Part shown: piece after piece, positions 26,097 to 34,970 of the stretch
Position numbering within the stretch: the first letter of the stretch is position 1
Layout of the letters: each line of letters opens with the position of its first letter
Origin: Eubacterium sp.
Lineage (GTDB): Bacteria; Bacillota; Clostridia; Lachnospirales; Lachnospiraceae
Reading direction: 5' to 3'
DNA length: 64,000 nucleotides
NCBI GenBank assembly: GCA_024690665.1
Contig: JAILOU010000039.1
Coordinates: 62,001 to 126,000, forward strand
Translations under genes and position numbers: made by a program
The notes under the pieces: model-generated
Told to the model about the DNA's origin: nothing
What the model saw: the letters and a program-made list of their open reading frames with translations, nothing else
The model's database searches: none

Positions 26097-26915
26097 ATGG
26101 AAAAGCTGATTATTACCGCCTGCATCTGTGGAGCAGAAGTTACAAAAGAGCATAATCCGGCAGTGCCTTATACTGTTAAGGAAATTGCCAAGGAGGCCAA
26201 GAGTGCTTATGATGCCGGAGCAGCCATCATCCATCTGCATGTCAGAGAAGACGATGGAACACCGACGCAAAGTAAGGACCGATTTGAGGAGTGTATAAAG
26301 GCTATTAAGGAAGTGTGTCCGGAGGTTATCATTCAGCCATCCACCGGTGGGGCGGTAGGTATGAGCAATGAAGAACGACTGGCACCAACAGATTTAAAGC
26401 CGGAGATGGCAACACTCGATTGTGGAACCTGTAATTTCGGGGGAGACGAGATATTTGTAAATACGGAGAACATGATTAAAGAATTTGCCGAGAACATGAA
26501 TGAGCGTGGAATTAAACCGGAGATCGAAGTGTTTGATAAAGGGATGGTCGACATGGCGATTCGTTTAGAGAAGAAAGGTTATCTGAAAAAACCAATGCAT
26601 TTTGACTTCGTAATGGGAGTAAACGGAGGCATCTCCGGAACTCCGCGAGACCTGCTCTTTATGGCAGGCAGTCTTCCGGAAGGTTCAACCTGGACGGTAT
26701 CGGGCGTTGGAAGATGCGAGTACCCGATGGTTGCAATGGGCATCATCATGGGCGGTCATGTTCGAGTAGGATTCGAAGATAATGTATATTTGGAAAAAGG
26801 TGTCAAGGCAAAATCAAACGGAGAGATGGTTGCGAAGGCTGCACGTATCGCACGGGAGCTTGGTCGAGAAATCGCAACACCGGATGAAGCCAGACAGATC
26901 CTTGGATTAAAGTAA
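26097..26915 (+). CDS. kce: 3-keto-5-aminohexanoate cleavage enzyme
   Basis: 272 residues, a DUF849/BKACE-family TIM-barrel. IHLHVREDDG holds the His-x-His zinc ligands near residue 46, and the late GGHVRVGFEDN motif supplies further active-site residues. Kce joins 5-amino-3-oxohexanoate with acetyl-CoA and cleaves it to L-3-aminobutyryl-CoA and acetoacetate without a radical or biotin step. Most BKACE homologues act on other beta-keto acids, but the flanking kal and kdd fix the identity here. A ribosome binding site AAAGGGGGAA lies upstream. Confidence 0.94.
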   Translation: MEKLIITACICGAEVTKEHNPAVPYTVKEIAKEAKSAYDAGAAIIHLHVREDDGTPTQSKDRFEECIKAIKEVCPEVIIQPSTGGAVGMSNEERLAPTDLKPEMATLDCGTCNFGGDEIFVNTENMIKEFAENMNERGIKPEIEVFDKGMVDMAIRLEKKGYLKKPMHFDFVMGVNGGISGTPRDLLFMAGSLPEGSTWTVSGVGRCEYPMVAMGIIMGGHVRVGFEDNVYLEKGVKAKSNGEMVAKAARIARELGREIATPDEARQILGLK

Positions 26916-26943
26916 GATTATAAATGGTAAGGGGGATTAACCA

Positions 26944-27981
26944 ATGGCAACAAAAGGAAATAAGTACGGAATTCACAGAGTAATCGAGCCGCAGGGTGTT
27001 TTGACACAGGCTGCAACCAAAATCGACAACGACATGTCTAAGAGATATTCCAATGAAATCGTTGTAGATGTGATTTCATTAAATATCGATTCTGCATCAT
27101 TTACACAGATTGAGGAGGCCTGTGGACATGATGTTGAGAAAATCAAACAGATGATTTTGGATATTGTAGACGAAAGAGGTAAGATGCAAAATCCCGTAAC
27201 CGGTTCAGGCGGAATGTTTATCGGTAAAGTCGCTTATATCGGAGAAGATTTAGATGTTGATATCAAGGTTGGCGACAAGATTGCATCACTGGTAACGCTG
27301 TCTATGACACCGCTCAAGATTGAGAAGATTGAGGCGATTCATCCGGAAATCGACAGAGTGGATATTGTCGGACAGGCCGTATTGTTTGAAAGTGCATTGT
27401 ACGCAAAACTTCCGGATGATATCAGCGAACCATTGGCACTTGCAGCACTTGACGTGGCAGGTGCACCGGCACAGACTGCAAAATTAGTACAGTCCGGACA
27501 GAGCGTGCTGATCTTAGGAGGAGCAGGAAAATCAGGCATGCTTTGCTGCTATGAAGCAATGAAACGTGTCGGACCTACCGGACGCGTGGTTGCAATGGAC
27601 TACAGCCAGGAAGGTATCGATGAACTCTTGAAGATTGGAGTATGCCACGAAGCGTTCCAGGCAAGTGCAGCACTTCCGGTAGACGTTATGGAAAAAGCGC
27701 TCGCAGCAAATGGTGGCAAAGAATACGACGTTGCAATCTGCTGCGTCAACGTTAATAACTGCGAGATGTCAGCAATTCTTCCGGTTCATGACGGCGGCGT
27801 TGTGTACTTCTTCTCTATGGCGACGAGCTTTACAAAGGCAGCACTTGGAGCAGAAGGTGTCGGAAAAGACATTAACATGATTATTGGAAATGGCTATACA
27901 AAAGGTCATGCGGAAATCACGTTACAAGAGCTTCGTGAGAATCAAAAGATTCGTGAAATCTTCGATCAAAAATACGTATAG
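26944..27981 (+). CDS. kdd: L-erythro-3,5-diaminohexanoate dehydrogenase
   Basis: 345 residues. LILGGAGKSGML near residue 190 and VVAMDYS after it form a Rossmann NAD-binding unit, and the general layout is that of a diverged medium-chain dehydrogenase without the catalytic zinc ligands. Kdd oxidatively deaminates L-erythro-3,5-diaminohexanoate to 5-amino-3-oxohexanoate with NAD. Position between kce and kamA is conserved in lysine fermenters. GTAAGGGGGATT is the ribosome binding site. Confidence 0.93.
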   Translation: MATKGNKYGIHRVIEPQGVLTQAATKIDNDMSKRYSNEIVVDVISLNIDSASFTQIEEACGHDVEKIKQMILDIVDERGKMQNPVTGSGGMFIGKVAYIGEDLDVDIKVGDKIASLVTLSMTPLKIEKIEAIHPEIDRVDIVGQAVLFESALYAKLPDDISEPLALAALDVAGAPAQTAKLVQSGQSVLILGGAGKSGMLCCYEAMKRVGPTGRVVAMDYSQEGIDELLKIGVCHEAFQASAALPVDVMEKALAANGGKEYDVAICCVNVNNCEMSAILPVHDGGVVYFFSMATSFTKAALGAEGVGKDINMIIGNGYTKGHAEITLQELRENQKIREIFDQKYV

Positions 27982-28001
27982 ATGGGGAGGGGAAATATCC
28001 T

Positions 28002-29261
28002 ATGAGAAGAAAAAGCAGAGAAAATGGATTATTCACAGATGTGCCGGATGAGCAGTGGAACGACTGGCAGTGGCAGCTGAAAAATCGTATTACAACAGTA
28101 GAAGAATTAAAAAAATATATCAACTTAACAAAAGATGAAGAAGAAGGAATTGCAAAGTGTCTTGAAACACTTCGTATGGCAATTACTCCGTATTATTTAT
28201 CACTGATTGATCTAAACGATCCGGAAGATCCGGTACGTAAGCAGTGTATCCCGACAGAAAAAGAGCTTCATACATCCTCTGCAGATTTGACCGATCCGCT
28301 TCATGAAGATACCGATTCACCTGTCCCGGGACTGACACATCGTTATCCGGACCGTGTCTTATTCCTGATTACAGACCAGTGCTCTATGTACTGCAGACAC
28401 TGCACAAGAAGACGTTTTGCAGGACATAACGACTGTGGTGTACCAAAAGATCAGATTGATAAATGTATCGATTATGTAAAGCGTCATCCGGAAGTAAGAG
28501 ATGTATTATTATCCGGTGGAGATGCACTTGTGGTAAGTGATGAAAGATTAGAGTATATTATCTCAGAACTTCGCAAGATTGAGCATGTGGAAATCGTACG
28601 AATCGGCTCTAGAACGCCGGTTGTTATGCCACAGAGAATTACGCCTGAGCTGTGTAATATGCTGAAGAAATATCATCCGGTATGGCTTAATACACACTTT
28701 AACCATCCGGCAGAAGTAACAGAAGAAAGTGCAGCAGCCTGTGCAAGACTTGCAGATGCAGGTATTCCTCTTGGAAACCAGAGCGTACTTCTTGCAGGTG
28801 TCAATGATTGTATCCATGTCATGATGCATCTGATGCACGAACTTGTAAAGATGCGTGTGCGTCCATACTACATCTACCAGTGTGATTTGTCTCAGGGTCT
28901 TGAGCATTTTAGAACACCGGTATCTAAGGGTGTTGAAATTGCAGAAGCATTAAGAGGTCATACATCAGGATACGCAGTGCCGACTTTCGTGGTAGATGCA
29001 CCGGGTGGTGGCGGCAAGATTCCGGTAATGCCGGACTACGTATTGTCACAGACACCGGGTAAAGTGATTCTTCGTAACTATGAAGGTGTAATCACCACCT
29101 ATACAGAGCCGAAGCACTACGAGTCTCATTGTAATTGTCCGGTCTGTCAGGGCAAGATTAAAAAAGACGTTGTCGGAGTAGCAGCGCTTGAGCAGGGACT
29201 TGCAATGACGATTGAACCGGCAGATCTTGCGAGATTCCGCAGATCTCATGAAAAGAAATAA
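28002..29261 (+). CDS. kamA: L-lysine 2,3-aminomutase
   Basis: 419 residues, the family length. The radical SAM cluster is Cys127-x3-Cys131-x2-Cys134 in DQCSMYCRHCTRR, the PLP lysine is Lys339 in APGGGGKIPV, and Cys270 with the C-terminal CNCPVC would form the structural zinc site described for the Clostridium subterminale enzyme. It converts L-lysine to L-beta-lysine, the first step of the pathway, using SAM, PLP and a [4Fe-4S] cluster. The very long intact C-terminus separates it from EpmB. kamD follows after a folded intercistronic region. Confidence 0.96.
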   Translation: MRRKSRENGLFTDVPDEQWNDWQWQLKNRITTVEELKKYINLTKDEEEGIAKCLETLRMAITPYYLSLIDLNDPEDPVRKQCIPTEKELHTSSADLTDPLHEDTDSPVPGLTHRYPDRVLFLITDQCSMYCRHCTRRRFAGHNDCGVPKDQIDKCIDYVKRHPEVRDVLLSGGDALVVSDERLEYIISELRKIEHVEIVRIGSRTPVVMPQRITPELCNMLKKYHPVWLNTHFNHPAEVTEESAAACARLADAGIPLGNQSVLLAGVNDCIHVMMHLMHELVKMRVRPYYIYQCDLSQGLEHFRTPVSKGVEIAEALRGHTSGYAVPTFVVDAPGGGGKIPVMPDYVLSQTPGKVILRNYEGVITTYTEPKHYESHCNCPVCQGKIKKDVVGVAALEQGLAMTIEPADLARFRRSHEKK

Positions 29262-29281
29262 ATAATTCCTAAAATAGATAG

Positions 29282-29354
29282 CCCTCTATAGGTACCATGG
29301 CGGAATATGAGTAAGGGACATATTCCGCCGGAAAGTACCACACTAGAGAGAGGG
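29282..29354 (+). ncRNA. Folded intercistronic RNA between kamA and kamD
   Basis: A nested structure can be drawn: CCCTCT (29282-29287) with AGAGGG (29349-29354), GGTAC (29291-29295) with GTACC (29335-29339), and an 11-bp perfect inner stem GGCGGAATATG (29299-29309) with CATATTCCGCC (29319-29329). There is no U tract, so it is not a terminator. It could be a processing or stabilising element, or a ligand-sensing RNA. The class is unknown. Confidence 0.55.
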
Positions 29355-29377
29355 GGATGAAGGGAGGCAGATGTAAG

Positions 29378-30931
29378 ATGAGTAAACTTGGCTTAGATAA
29401 AGACTTGATTGATAAAGCCAGAAACAGCGCGCACAATGTAGCCGTTGATGTACAGTCTTTTATTGACGAACATACAACCGTTACGGTAGAACGTGCAGTC
29501 TGCAGACTTCTCGGAATCGATGGTGTTAATGAGGTGGATGTTCCGCTTCCGAATGTGGTAGTCGATCATCTGGTAGAAAGAAACGCATTATCAGGGGGAG
29601 TCGCTTTTTACCTTGGAAATGCAATGGTGGAACTTGGAATTGATCCGCAGAGCATTGCAGAAAAAGTTGATAAAGGAGAGGTGGACCTGCTTAAGGTGCC
29701 ACTTCATTCTGAAGAAGAGATTAAAGCTGCCATAGAACCGATTGCGGTTAAGATGACAGAGAGAATCCATAAAAATGTAGAACAAAGAAATGCTTATCTG
29801 AAAGAATTTGGCGATAAGGAAGGACCTTACCTGTATCTGATTGTGGCAACCGGTAATATCTACGAAGACATTACGCAGGCGGTTGCAGCAGCCAAGCAGG
29901 GAGCCGATATCATTGCGGTGATTCGAACAACCGGCCAGAGCCTTTTGGATTATGTACCATACGGAGCAACAACAGAAGGATTTGGTGGAACGTATGCAAC
30001 GCAGGAAAATTTCCGGCTTATGCGTAAAGCGCTGGATGAAGTTGGGGAAGAGCAAAAGCGTTACATCAGACTCTGTAATTACTGCTCCGGTTTATGTATG
30101 CCTGAGATTGCGGCAATGGGCGCAATTGAAAGACTCGATGTTATGTTAAATGATGCATTATATGGTATTTTATTTAGAGATATCAATATGCAAAGAACCC
30201 TGGTTGATCAGTATTTCTCACGTGTGATTAACAGCTATGCAGGTGTTATCATCAATACAGGAGAAGATAACTATCTGACAACGGCTGATGCAATTGAGGA
30301 AGCACATACCGTACTTGCTTCTCAGTTCTTAAATGAACAGTTTGCATTAGAGGCGGGACTTCCGCCGGAACAGCAGGGACTCGGACATGCATTTGAGATG
30401 AATCCGGATGTGGAAAATACCTTCTTATATGAGCTGGCACAGGCACAGATGGCAAGAGAAATCTTTCCACGTGCACCACTCAAATACATGCCACCGACAA
30501 AGTATATGACAGGAAATATTTTCCGGGGACATATTCAGGATGCACTCTTTAATATGGTAACCATTATGACAAACCAAAAGATTCATCTTCTTGGAATGTT
30601 AACGGAAGCGATTCATACACCGTTTATGTCTGACCGTGCGTTATCAATTGAAAATGCGCAGTACATCTTCAGAACCATGAAAGATTTTGGAAATGAAATC
30701 GAGTTTAAGAAAGATGGCATTATTCAGTCGAGAGCCAATGAAGTGCTGAAAAAAGCAGCCGATTTGCTCGAGCAGATTGAAGAACAGGGAATGTTCGCAA
30801 CGCTTGAAAAAGGTACATTTGCAGACATCAAACGTCCGATGGACGGCGGCAAGGGACTCGAAGGTGTTGTGATGAAGGATGCGGTATACTTTAACCCATT
30901 CATTAAGTTGATGAAGAGGGAGGTGGAATAA
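29378..30931 (+). CDS. kamD: Lysine 5,6-aminomutase alpha subunit
   Basis: 517 residues from the ATG at 29378, supported by GGGAGG upstream; a start at 29357 would add seven residues and lies too near the preceding purine run. The sequence matches the TIM-barrel substrate subunit of D-lysine/beta-lysine 5,6-aminomutase (for example ASQFLNEQFALEAGLPPEQQ and the CNYCSGLCMPEIAAMG region). With KamE it moves the terminal amino group of L-beta-lysine to C5 using adenosylcobalamin and PLP. The stop codon is immediately followed by the kamE ATG. Confidence 0.95.
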   Translation: MSKLGLDKDLIDKARNSAHNVAVDVQSFIDEHTTVTVERAVCRLLGIDGVNEVDVPLPNVVVDHLVERNALSGGVAFYLGNAMVELGIDPQSIAEKVDKGEVDLLKVPLHSEEEIKAAIEPIAVKMTERIHKNVEQRNAYLKEFGDKEGPYLYLIVATGNIYEDITQAVAAAKQGADIIAVIRTTGQSLLDYVPYGATTEGFGGTYATQENFRLMRKALDEVGEEQKRYIRLCNYCSGLCMPEIAAMGAIERLDVMLNDALYGILFRDINMQRTLVDQYFSRVINSYAGVIINTGEDNYLTTADAIEEAHTVLASQFLNEQFALEAGLPPEQQGLGHAFEMNPDVENTFLYELAQAQMAREIFPRAPLKYMPPTKYMTGNIFRGHIQDALFNMVTIMTNQKIHLLGMLTEAIHTPFMSDRALSIENAQYIFRTMKDFGNEIEFKKDGIIQSRANEVLKKAADLLEQIEEQGMFATLEKGTFADIKRPMDGGKGLEGVVMKDAVYFNPFIKLMKREVE

Positions 30932-31720
30932 ATGGGCAGTGGATTATATAATCTTCATAAAGCTGAGTTTGATACCACTTTGGATTTATCAAGAGTGAAA
31001 CCATATGGTGACACAATGAATGATGGTAAAGTACAGGTTAGTTTTACACTTCCGGTGCCAAACGACGAAAGAGGCGAGGAAGCGGCAAAACAGCTGGCTA
31101 AGCAGATGGGACTTGATGATATCAACGTGACTTATAAAGGTTCGTTGGATAAAGAGTTTACCTTCTACGTATTGTATGGAAGCCTGGTCCACACCGTAGA
31201 CTACAACAGTATTCACGTAGAAACCGTGGAAGAAGATACCATGAGTATGGAAGAAGTTGATGCTTATATTAAGGAGCATTTCGGACGTAAGATCGTCATG
31301 GTGGGAGCTTCTACCGGAACCGATGCACATACCGTTGGTATCGATGCCATTATGAACCGAAAAGGATTCGCCGGACACTATGGTCTTGAGCGTTATGAAA
31401 TGATCGAAGCGTATAATCTTGGAAGCCAGATTCCAAATGAGGAATTTATTGAAAAGGCAAAACAGCTGCATGCAGATGTATTGCTTGTATCGCAGACGGT
31501 TACGCAAAAGGATATTCATATCAAGAATCTGACGAATCTGATTGAACTTCTCGAAGCTGAGGATCTTCGAGACAAATATATTGTATGCTGCGGCGGTGCC
31601 CGTATCACACACGAACTTGCCAAGGAACTGGGATATGACGCAGGATTCGGAACCGGTAAGTTTGCAGACGATGTTGCGACATTTGCGGCAACGGAGATGG
31701 ACAAGCGCGGCATGAAGTAA
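30932..31720 (+). CDS. kamE: Lysine 5,6-aminomutase beta subunit (B12-binding)
   Basis: 262 residues. The Rossmann B12 domain has DAHTVG, where His133 is the cobalt ligand (base-off/His-on) and Lys144 in NRKG is the PLP-binding lysine; both positions coincide with His133 and Lys144 of the Clostridium sticklandii beta subunit. CCGGARI near the end is the lower corrin contact. Residues 1-100 are the dimerisation domain. The protein is complete. It follows kamD without a gap and precedes the adenosyltransferase that can supply its cofactor. Confidence 0.96.
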   Translation: MGSGLYNLHKAEFDTTLDLSRVKPYGDTMNDGKVQVSFTLPVPNDERGEEAAKQLAKQMGLDDINVTYKGSLDKEFTFYVLYGSLVHTVDYNSIHVETVEEDTMSMEEVDAYIKEHFGRKIVMVGASTGTDAHTVGIDAIMNRKGFAGHYGLERYEMIEAYNLGSQIPNEEFIEKAKQLHADVLLVSQTVTQKDIHIKNLTNLIELLEAEDLRDKYIVCCGGARITHELAKELGYDAGFGTGKFADDVATFAATEMDKRGMK

Positions 31721-31745
31721 AGGATAAGGAGGTGTCGTATGGGGA

Positions 31746-32261
31746 ATGATCCATATTTATGAGGGAGACGGAAAAGGTAAGACAACGGCAGCAGTAGGGC
31801 TTTCAATTCGCTGCGCCGGTAGTGGCCACAAAGTGTTCTTTGCACAGTTTTTAAAGGGCAATGAATCCAATGAAATTAAGCTTTTAAAAGCGATTGATAA
31901 TATCACGGTTTATGAGCATACGAAGGAGTTTGGATTTACCTTTGCCATGCAAGATGAGGAGACGAGGAACGCAAAGAAGTACTACCGCGATGAATTTCAT
32001 AAGGTAATTCACTATGCGAAAAAATCAGGAGCGGAACTTCTGATTTTGGATGAAATCTTAGATTGCTGTTATCTGGATATGGTGGATGAAGATGAACTGC
32101 TTCATTTTCTGATGACCAGACCGAAGGAGATGGAGGTTGTACTTACCGGTCGAAATCCATCCGATCGCATGATGGAAATAACAGATTATCATACACATTT
32201 TCAAAAAATTAAGCACCCTTTTGACAGGGGAGTTGTTGCAAGATACGGTATAGAAATGTAA
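31746..32261 (+). CDS. cobO: Corrinoid adenosyltransferase (CobA/BtuR/CobO family)
   Basis: 171 residues. IHIYEGDGKGKTTAAVGL is the P-loop of the CobA type, and FFAQFLKGNES, LLILDEILDC and VLTGRNP are the other conserved elements. It transfers the adenosyl group of ATP to cob(I)alamin-type corrinoids, making adenosylcobalamin. Located directly after kamE, it most likely serves KamDE. The start is odd: AAGGAGGTG lies 13 bases before this ATG, while an ATG with ideal spacing at 31739 opens only a seven-codon frame that overlaps it. Confidence 0.92.
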   Translation: MIHIYEGDGKGKTTAAVGLSIRCAGSGHKVFFAQFLKGNESNEIKLLKAIDNITVYEHTKEFGFTFAMQDEETRNAKKYYRDEFHKVIHYAKKSGAELLILDEILDCCYLDMVDEDELLHFLMTRPKEMEVVLTGRNPSDRMMEITDYHTHFQKIKHPFDRGVVARYGIEM

Positions 32262-32299
32262 AATGTAAAAAGTGTAATAAAAATGAGGGGGAAATTTGT

Positions 32300-33955
32300 A
32301 TGAAACCAAAACCTAATCGAAGACAAACAATGAAGAAATTGATTCCAATCAGTGTATGGGCGTTTTATTTTTGCATGGTCTTTCCGAAGATCGCACTTGC
32401 AGCTCCGGGAGAGGATTTGCCGACACCGAATCTGTTTGGAACGTTTTGGGCACTGGTTCCGCCACTTGTGGCAATTGTTCTGGCGCTCATCACAAAAGAA
32501 GTATATTCCTCACTGGTAATAGGTATTATCGTTGGTGGTGTATTAGCCTCTAATGGAATTTTTGAAGTCGGTATGCGTAATGTCCTGGAAAATGGTATCG
32601 TACCGGTTCTGTCAGACAGTTACAATGTAGGTATCTTGATATTCCTGGTAATTCTTGGTTCTATCGTAGCGATGATGAACAAATCCGGTGGCGCGGCAGC
32701 GTTTGGCCGGTGGGCATTTAAGCACATCAAGAGACGCCAGGGTGCAGAATGTTTATCCGTTGTACTTGGTATGTTAATCTTTATCGATGATTATTTTAAC
32801 TGCTTAACAGTTGGTTCTGTTATGAGACCGATTACCGATAAGTTCCACGTATCAAGAGCGAAACTTGCATATATCATTGATGCAACGGCAGCGCCTGTCT
32901 GTATCATTGCTCCGATTTCATCCTGGGCAGCAGCAGTAACAAGTAATGTGCCGGAAGATCAGAACGGATTCCTTATTTTCTTACAGGCTATTCCATATAA
33001 CTACTATGCACTGCTTACCATCGTAATGCTGTTCTTCATCATCTTCAGCCGTATGGATTATGGTAAGATGAAACTTCATGAGAACAATGCAGCGCATGGC
33101 GATTTGTTTACAGAAGGTGAAAGAGTTGTGCCGGAAGGTGCAGAGGAAGAAAAAGACAATGGAAAAGCAATCGTTATGGATATGCTTCTTCCGGTATTTG
33201 TGTTAATCGGACTTTGCATTATCGGTATGATTTACACCGGTGGATTCTTTGGCGGCACAGGCATCATCGATGCATTTGCAAACTGCGACGCATCCTTAGG
33301 ACTTGTAGTTGGAAGTTTCTTTGCCATCTTATTCGCTATTATCTATTACATGGCAAGAAGAAGCATGAAATTTACAGAGTGCATGGGCTGTCTGGTAGAT
33401 GGATTTAAGGCAATGGTTCCGGCCATCTTGATCTTAACATTTGCATGGAGCTTAAAGGGTGTTACAACTGCACTTGGTGCTCGTGAATTCGTAGGCGGAC
33501 TGATGTCAAATGCGCCATCAAGTCTGGCAATCTTCATTCCGGTTATCGTATTCTTGGTAGGTGTAGGACTTGCGTTCTCAACCGGTACATCATGGGGAAC
33601 ATTTGGTATCTTAATTCCAATCGTAGTTGCCATCTTCCCGGATGACCCTAAGATGATGGTAATCGCAATCTCAGCTTGTATGGCTGGTTCTGTATGTGGA
33701 GACCACTGCTCACCGATTTCGGATACGACGATTATGGCGTCCGCGGGAGCGCAATGTAACCATATTAATCACGTAAATACGCAGCTGCCATATGCACTGA
33801 CGGTAGCCGCAGTATCTGCAGTAACATATATTATTGCAGGATTTGTGAAAAATCCGATAATCTGTCTGATTATTGGTGTGGCACTGATGATTGGTGTCTT
33901 AATGGTAATCAAGAAGAAAGTCGGTGTAGACGATGAAGTAGAACTTGATCGTTAG
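32300..33955 (+). CDS. nhaC: NhaC-family sodium/proton antiporter-type transporter
   Basis: 551 residues with about twelve membrane segments. FIDDYFNCLTVGSVMRP and the late CGDHCSPISDTTIM are NhaC-family signatures, and FSTGTSWGTFGI lies between them. Members exchange Na+ for H+, or couple organic substrates, as MleN does for malate/lactate. As the last gene of the lysine operon it could bring in lysine or balance Na+/H+ during fermentation; this is inference. A hydrophobic N-terminal extension ending in LAAPGED resembles a signal sequence. GAGGGGGAAA precedes the ATG. A terminator follows. Confidence 0.85.
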   Translation: MKPKPNRRQTMKKLIPISVWAFYFCMVFPKIALAAPGEDLPTPNLFGTFWALVPPLVAIVLALITKEVYSSLVIGIIVGGVLASNGIFEVGMRNVLENGIVPVLSDSYNVGILIFLVILGSIVAMMNKSGGAAAFGRWAFKHIKRRQGAECLSVVLGMLIFIDDYFNCLTVGSVMRPITDKFHVSRAKLAYIIDATAAPVCIIAPISSWAAAVTSNVPEDQNGFLIFLQAIPYNYYALLTIVMLFFIIFSRMDYGKMKLHENNAAHGDLFTEGERVVPEGAEEEKDNGKAIVMDMLLPVFVLIGLCIIGMIYTGGFFGGTGIIDAFANCDASLGLVVGSFFAILFAIIYYMARRSMKFTECMGCLVDGFKAMVPAILILTFAWSLKGVTTALGAREFVGGLMSNAPSSLAIFIPVIVFLVGVGLAFSTGTSWGTFGILIPIVVAIFPDDPKMMVIAISACMAGSVCGDHCSPISDTTIMASAGAQCNHINHVNTQLPYALTVAAVSAVTYIIAGFVKNPIICLIIGVALMIGVLMVIKKKVGVDDEVELDR

Positions 33956-33995
33956 AACATTTAGAAACTTTATAAACGAATTTTTACAATCACTG

Positions 33996-34035
33996 ATACA
34001 CCCGGGACGGACTTTAAGTCTCGGGTGTATTTTTA
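33996..34035 (+). terminator. Terminator at the end of the lysine fermentation operon
   Basis: ATACACCCGGGAC pairs with GTCTCGGGTGTAT (one G-U) and is followed by TTTTTA. Confidence 0.88.
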
Positions 34036-34059
34036 ACCGAAATGTATGAGGAAAAAAAT

Positions 34060-34920
34060 ATGAATCAGGTAGTGAAAGTATATGCATTTGCCAATCAGGC
34101 AGGAGAGGGGAATCCTGCAGGCGTTAGAGTGCTTTGCAGCGGCGATGAGATGAGTGATAGACAGATGCAGGAGATTGCGACAAGGCTTGGCTATTCGGAG
34201 ACTGCTTTTGTGAATATGCAAAACGATAAAACGGTGGCAATTCGGTATTTTACTCCAAGTAGCGAAATAGAGATGTGCGGGCATGCGACAATTGCCTCAT
34301 TTTGGCTCTTGAGAAAGAAGGGGCTGATTGTAGATGGGGATTATTGCCTTAAGACACAGCAGGATGAATGGCGGATACGAGTGCAGAAGGACTTAATATG
34401 GATTGATTTTGGACATCCTAAGGTAGAAGAATCGGTGGATACTATATTAAGGAAACATCTATGCAGTGCTTATCAGATTGGAGAAGAAGAACTTGATGAG
34501 AAATATCCTGCTAAGATTGTGAGAGCCGGAATTAAAGATCTGCATCTGTTTGTACGTTCGCATGATGTGCTTATGAAAGCTGTGCAGGATGAAAAGAAAG
34601 TTATGCAGCTGTCGAAGCAGTGTGAGGTTGTGGGAGTGCACATGTCTTACGTAAAGAAAGATAAACAGGCGGTACAGGTGTATAACAGTAATTTTGCACC
34701 GCTGTATGGGATTGAAGAAGAATGTGCGACCGGGACGGCTAATGCCGGGATGACGGCATATCTGTATGAGGCAGGTGTGATTGCACCAAAAGAAGAGATT
34801 GACATCATACAAGGCGAACATATGGGACGAGTCGGAAGACTGAAAAGCTATGTGTATCTGGATGAAAAAAAGCAGATGCATGTCATGATTGGCGGAAATG
34901 CAATTATGCAAGAAGTGTAA
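34060..34920 (+). CDS. PhzF-family isomerase/epimerase-like protein
   Basis: 286 residues from the ATG at 34060, preceded by GAGGAAA; a start at 34042 would overlap that site. VKVYAFANQAGEGNPAGVRVL, GYSETAFVN (catalytic Glu) and SSEIEMCGHATIASF are PhzF hallmarks, and ECATGTANAGM marks the second lobe of the diaminopimelate-epimerase fold. The family includes many enzymes of unknown substrate; phenazine production is not implied because no other phz gene is present. It is probably monocistronic. Confidence 0.87.
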   Translation: MNQVVKVYAFANQAGEGNPAGVRVLCSGDEMSDRQMQEIATRLGYSETAFVNMQNDKTVAIRYFTPSSEIEMCGHATIASFWLLRKKGLIVDGDYCLKTQQDEWRIRVQKDLIWIDFGHPKVEESVDTILRKHLCSAYQIGEEELDEKYPAKIVRAGIKDLHLFVRSHDVLMKAVQDEKKVMQLSKQCEVVGVHMSYVKKDKQAVQVYNSNFAPLYGIEEECATGTANAGMTAYLYEAGVIAPKEEIDIIQGEHMGRVGRLKSYVYLDEKKQMHVMIGGNAIMQEV

Positions 34921-34927
34921 TAAAATG

Positions 34928-34970
34928 GCCAGGGAAGTGTGCTAACTTAACTTCCCTGGCTCTTTATTTT
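34928..34970. terminator. Bidirectional terminator, PhzF-like gene and EamA gene
   Basis: GCCAGGGAAGT pairs with ACTTCCCTGGC over an 11-bp stem; the + strand continues TCTTTATTTTTT. On the - strand CATTTTATT follows. The - strand stop codon (34947-34949) lies in the loop. Confidence 0.85.

Noticed and set aside
30989..31612. Open frame on the - strand of about 200 codons
   Set aside because: It lies wholly inside kamE, which has all conserved residues; no ribosome binding site or family match on the - strand.
34060..34920. Phenazine biosynthesis
   Set aside because: PhzF-type proteins are common and no other phenazine gene is present.
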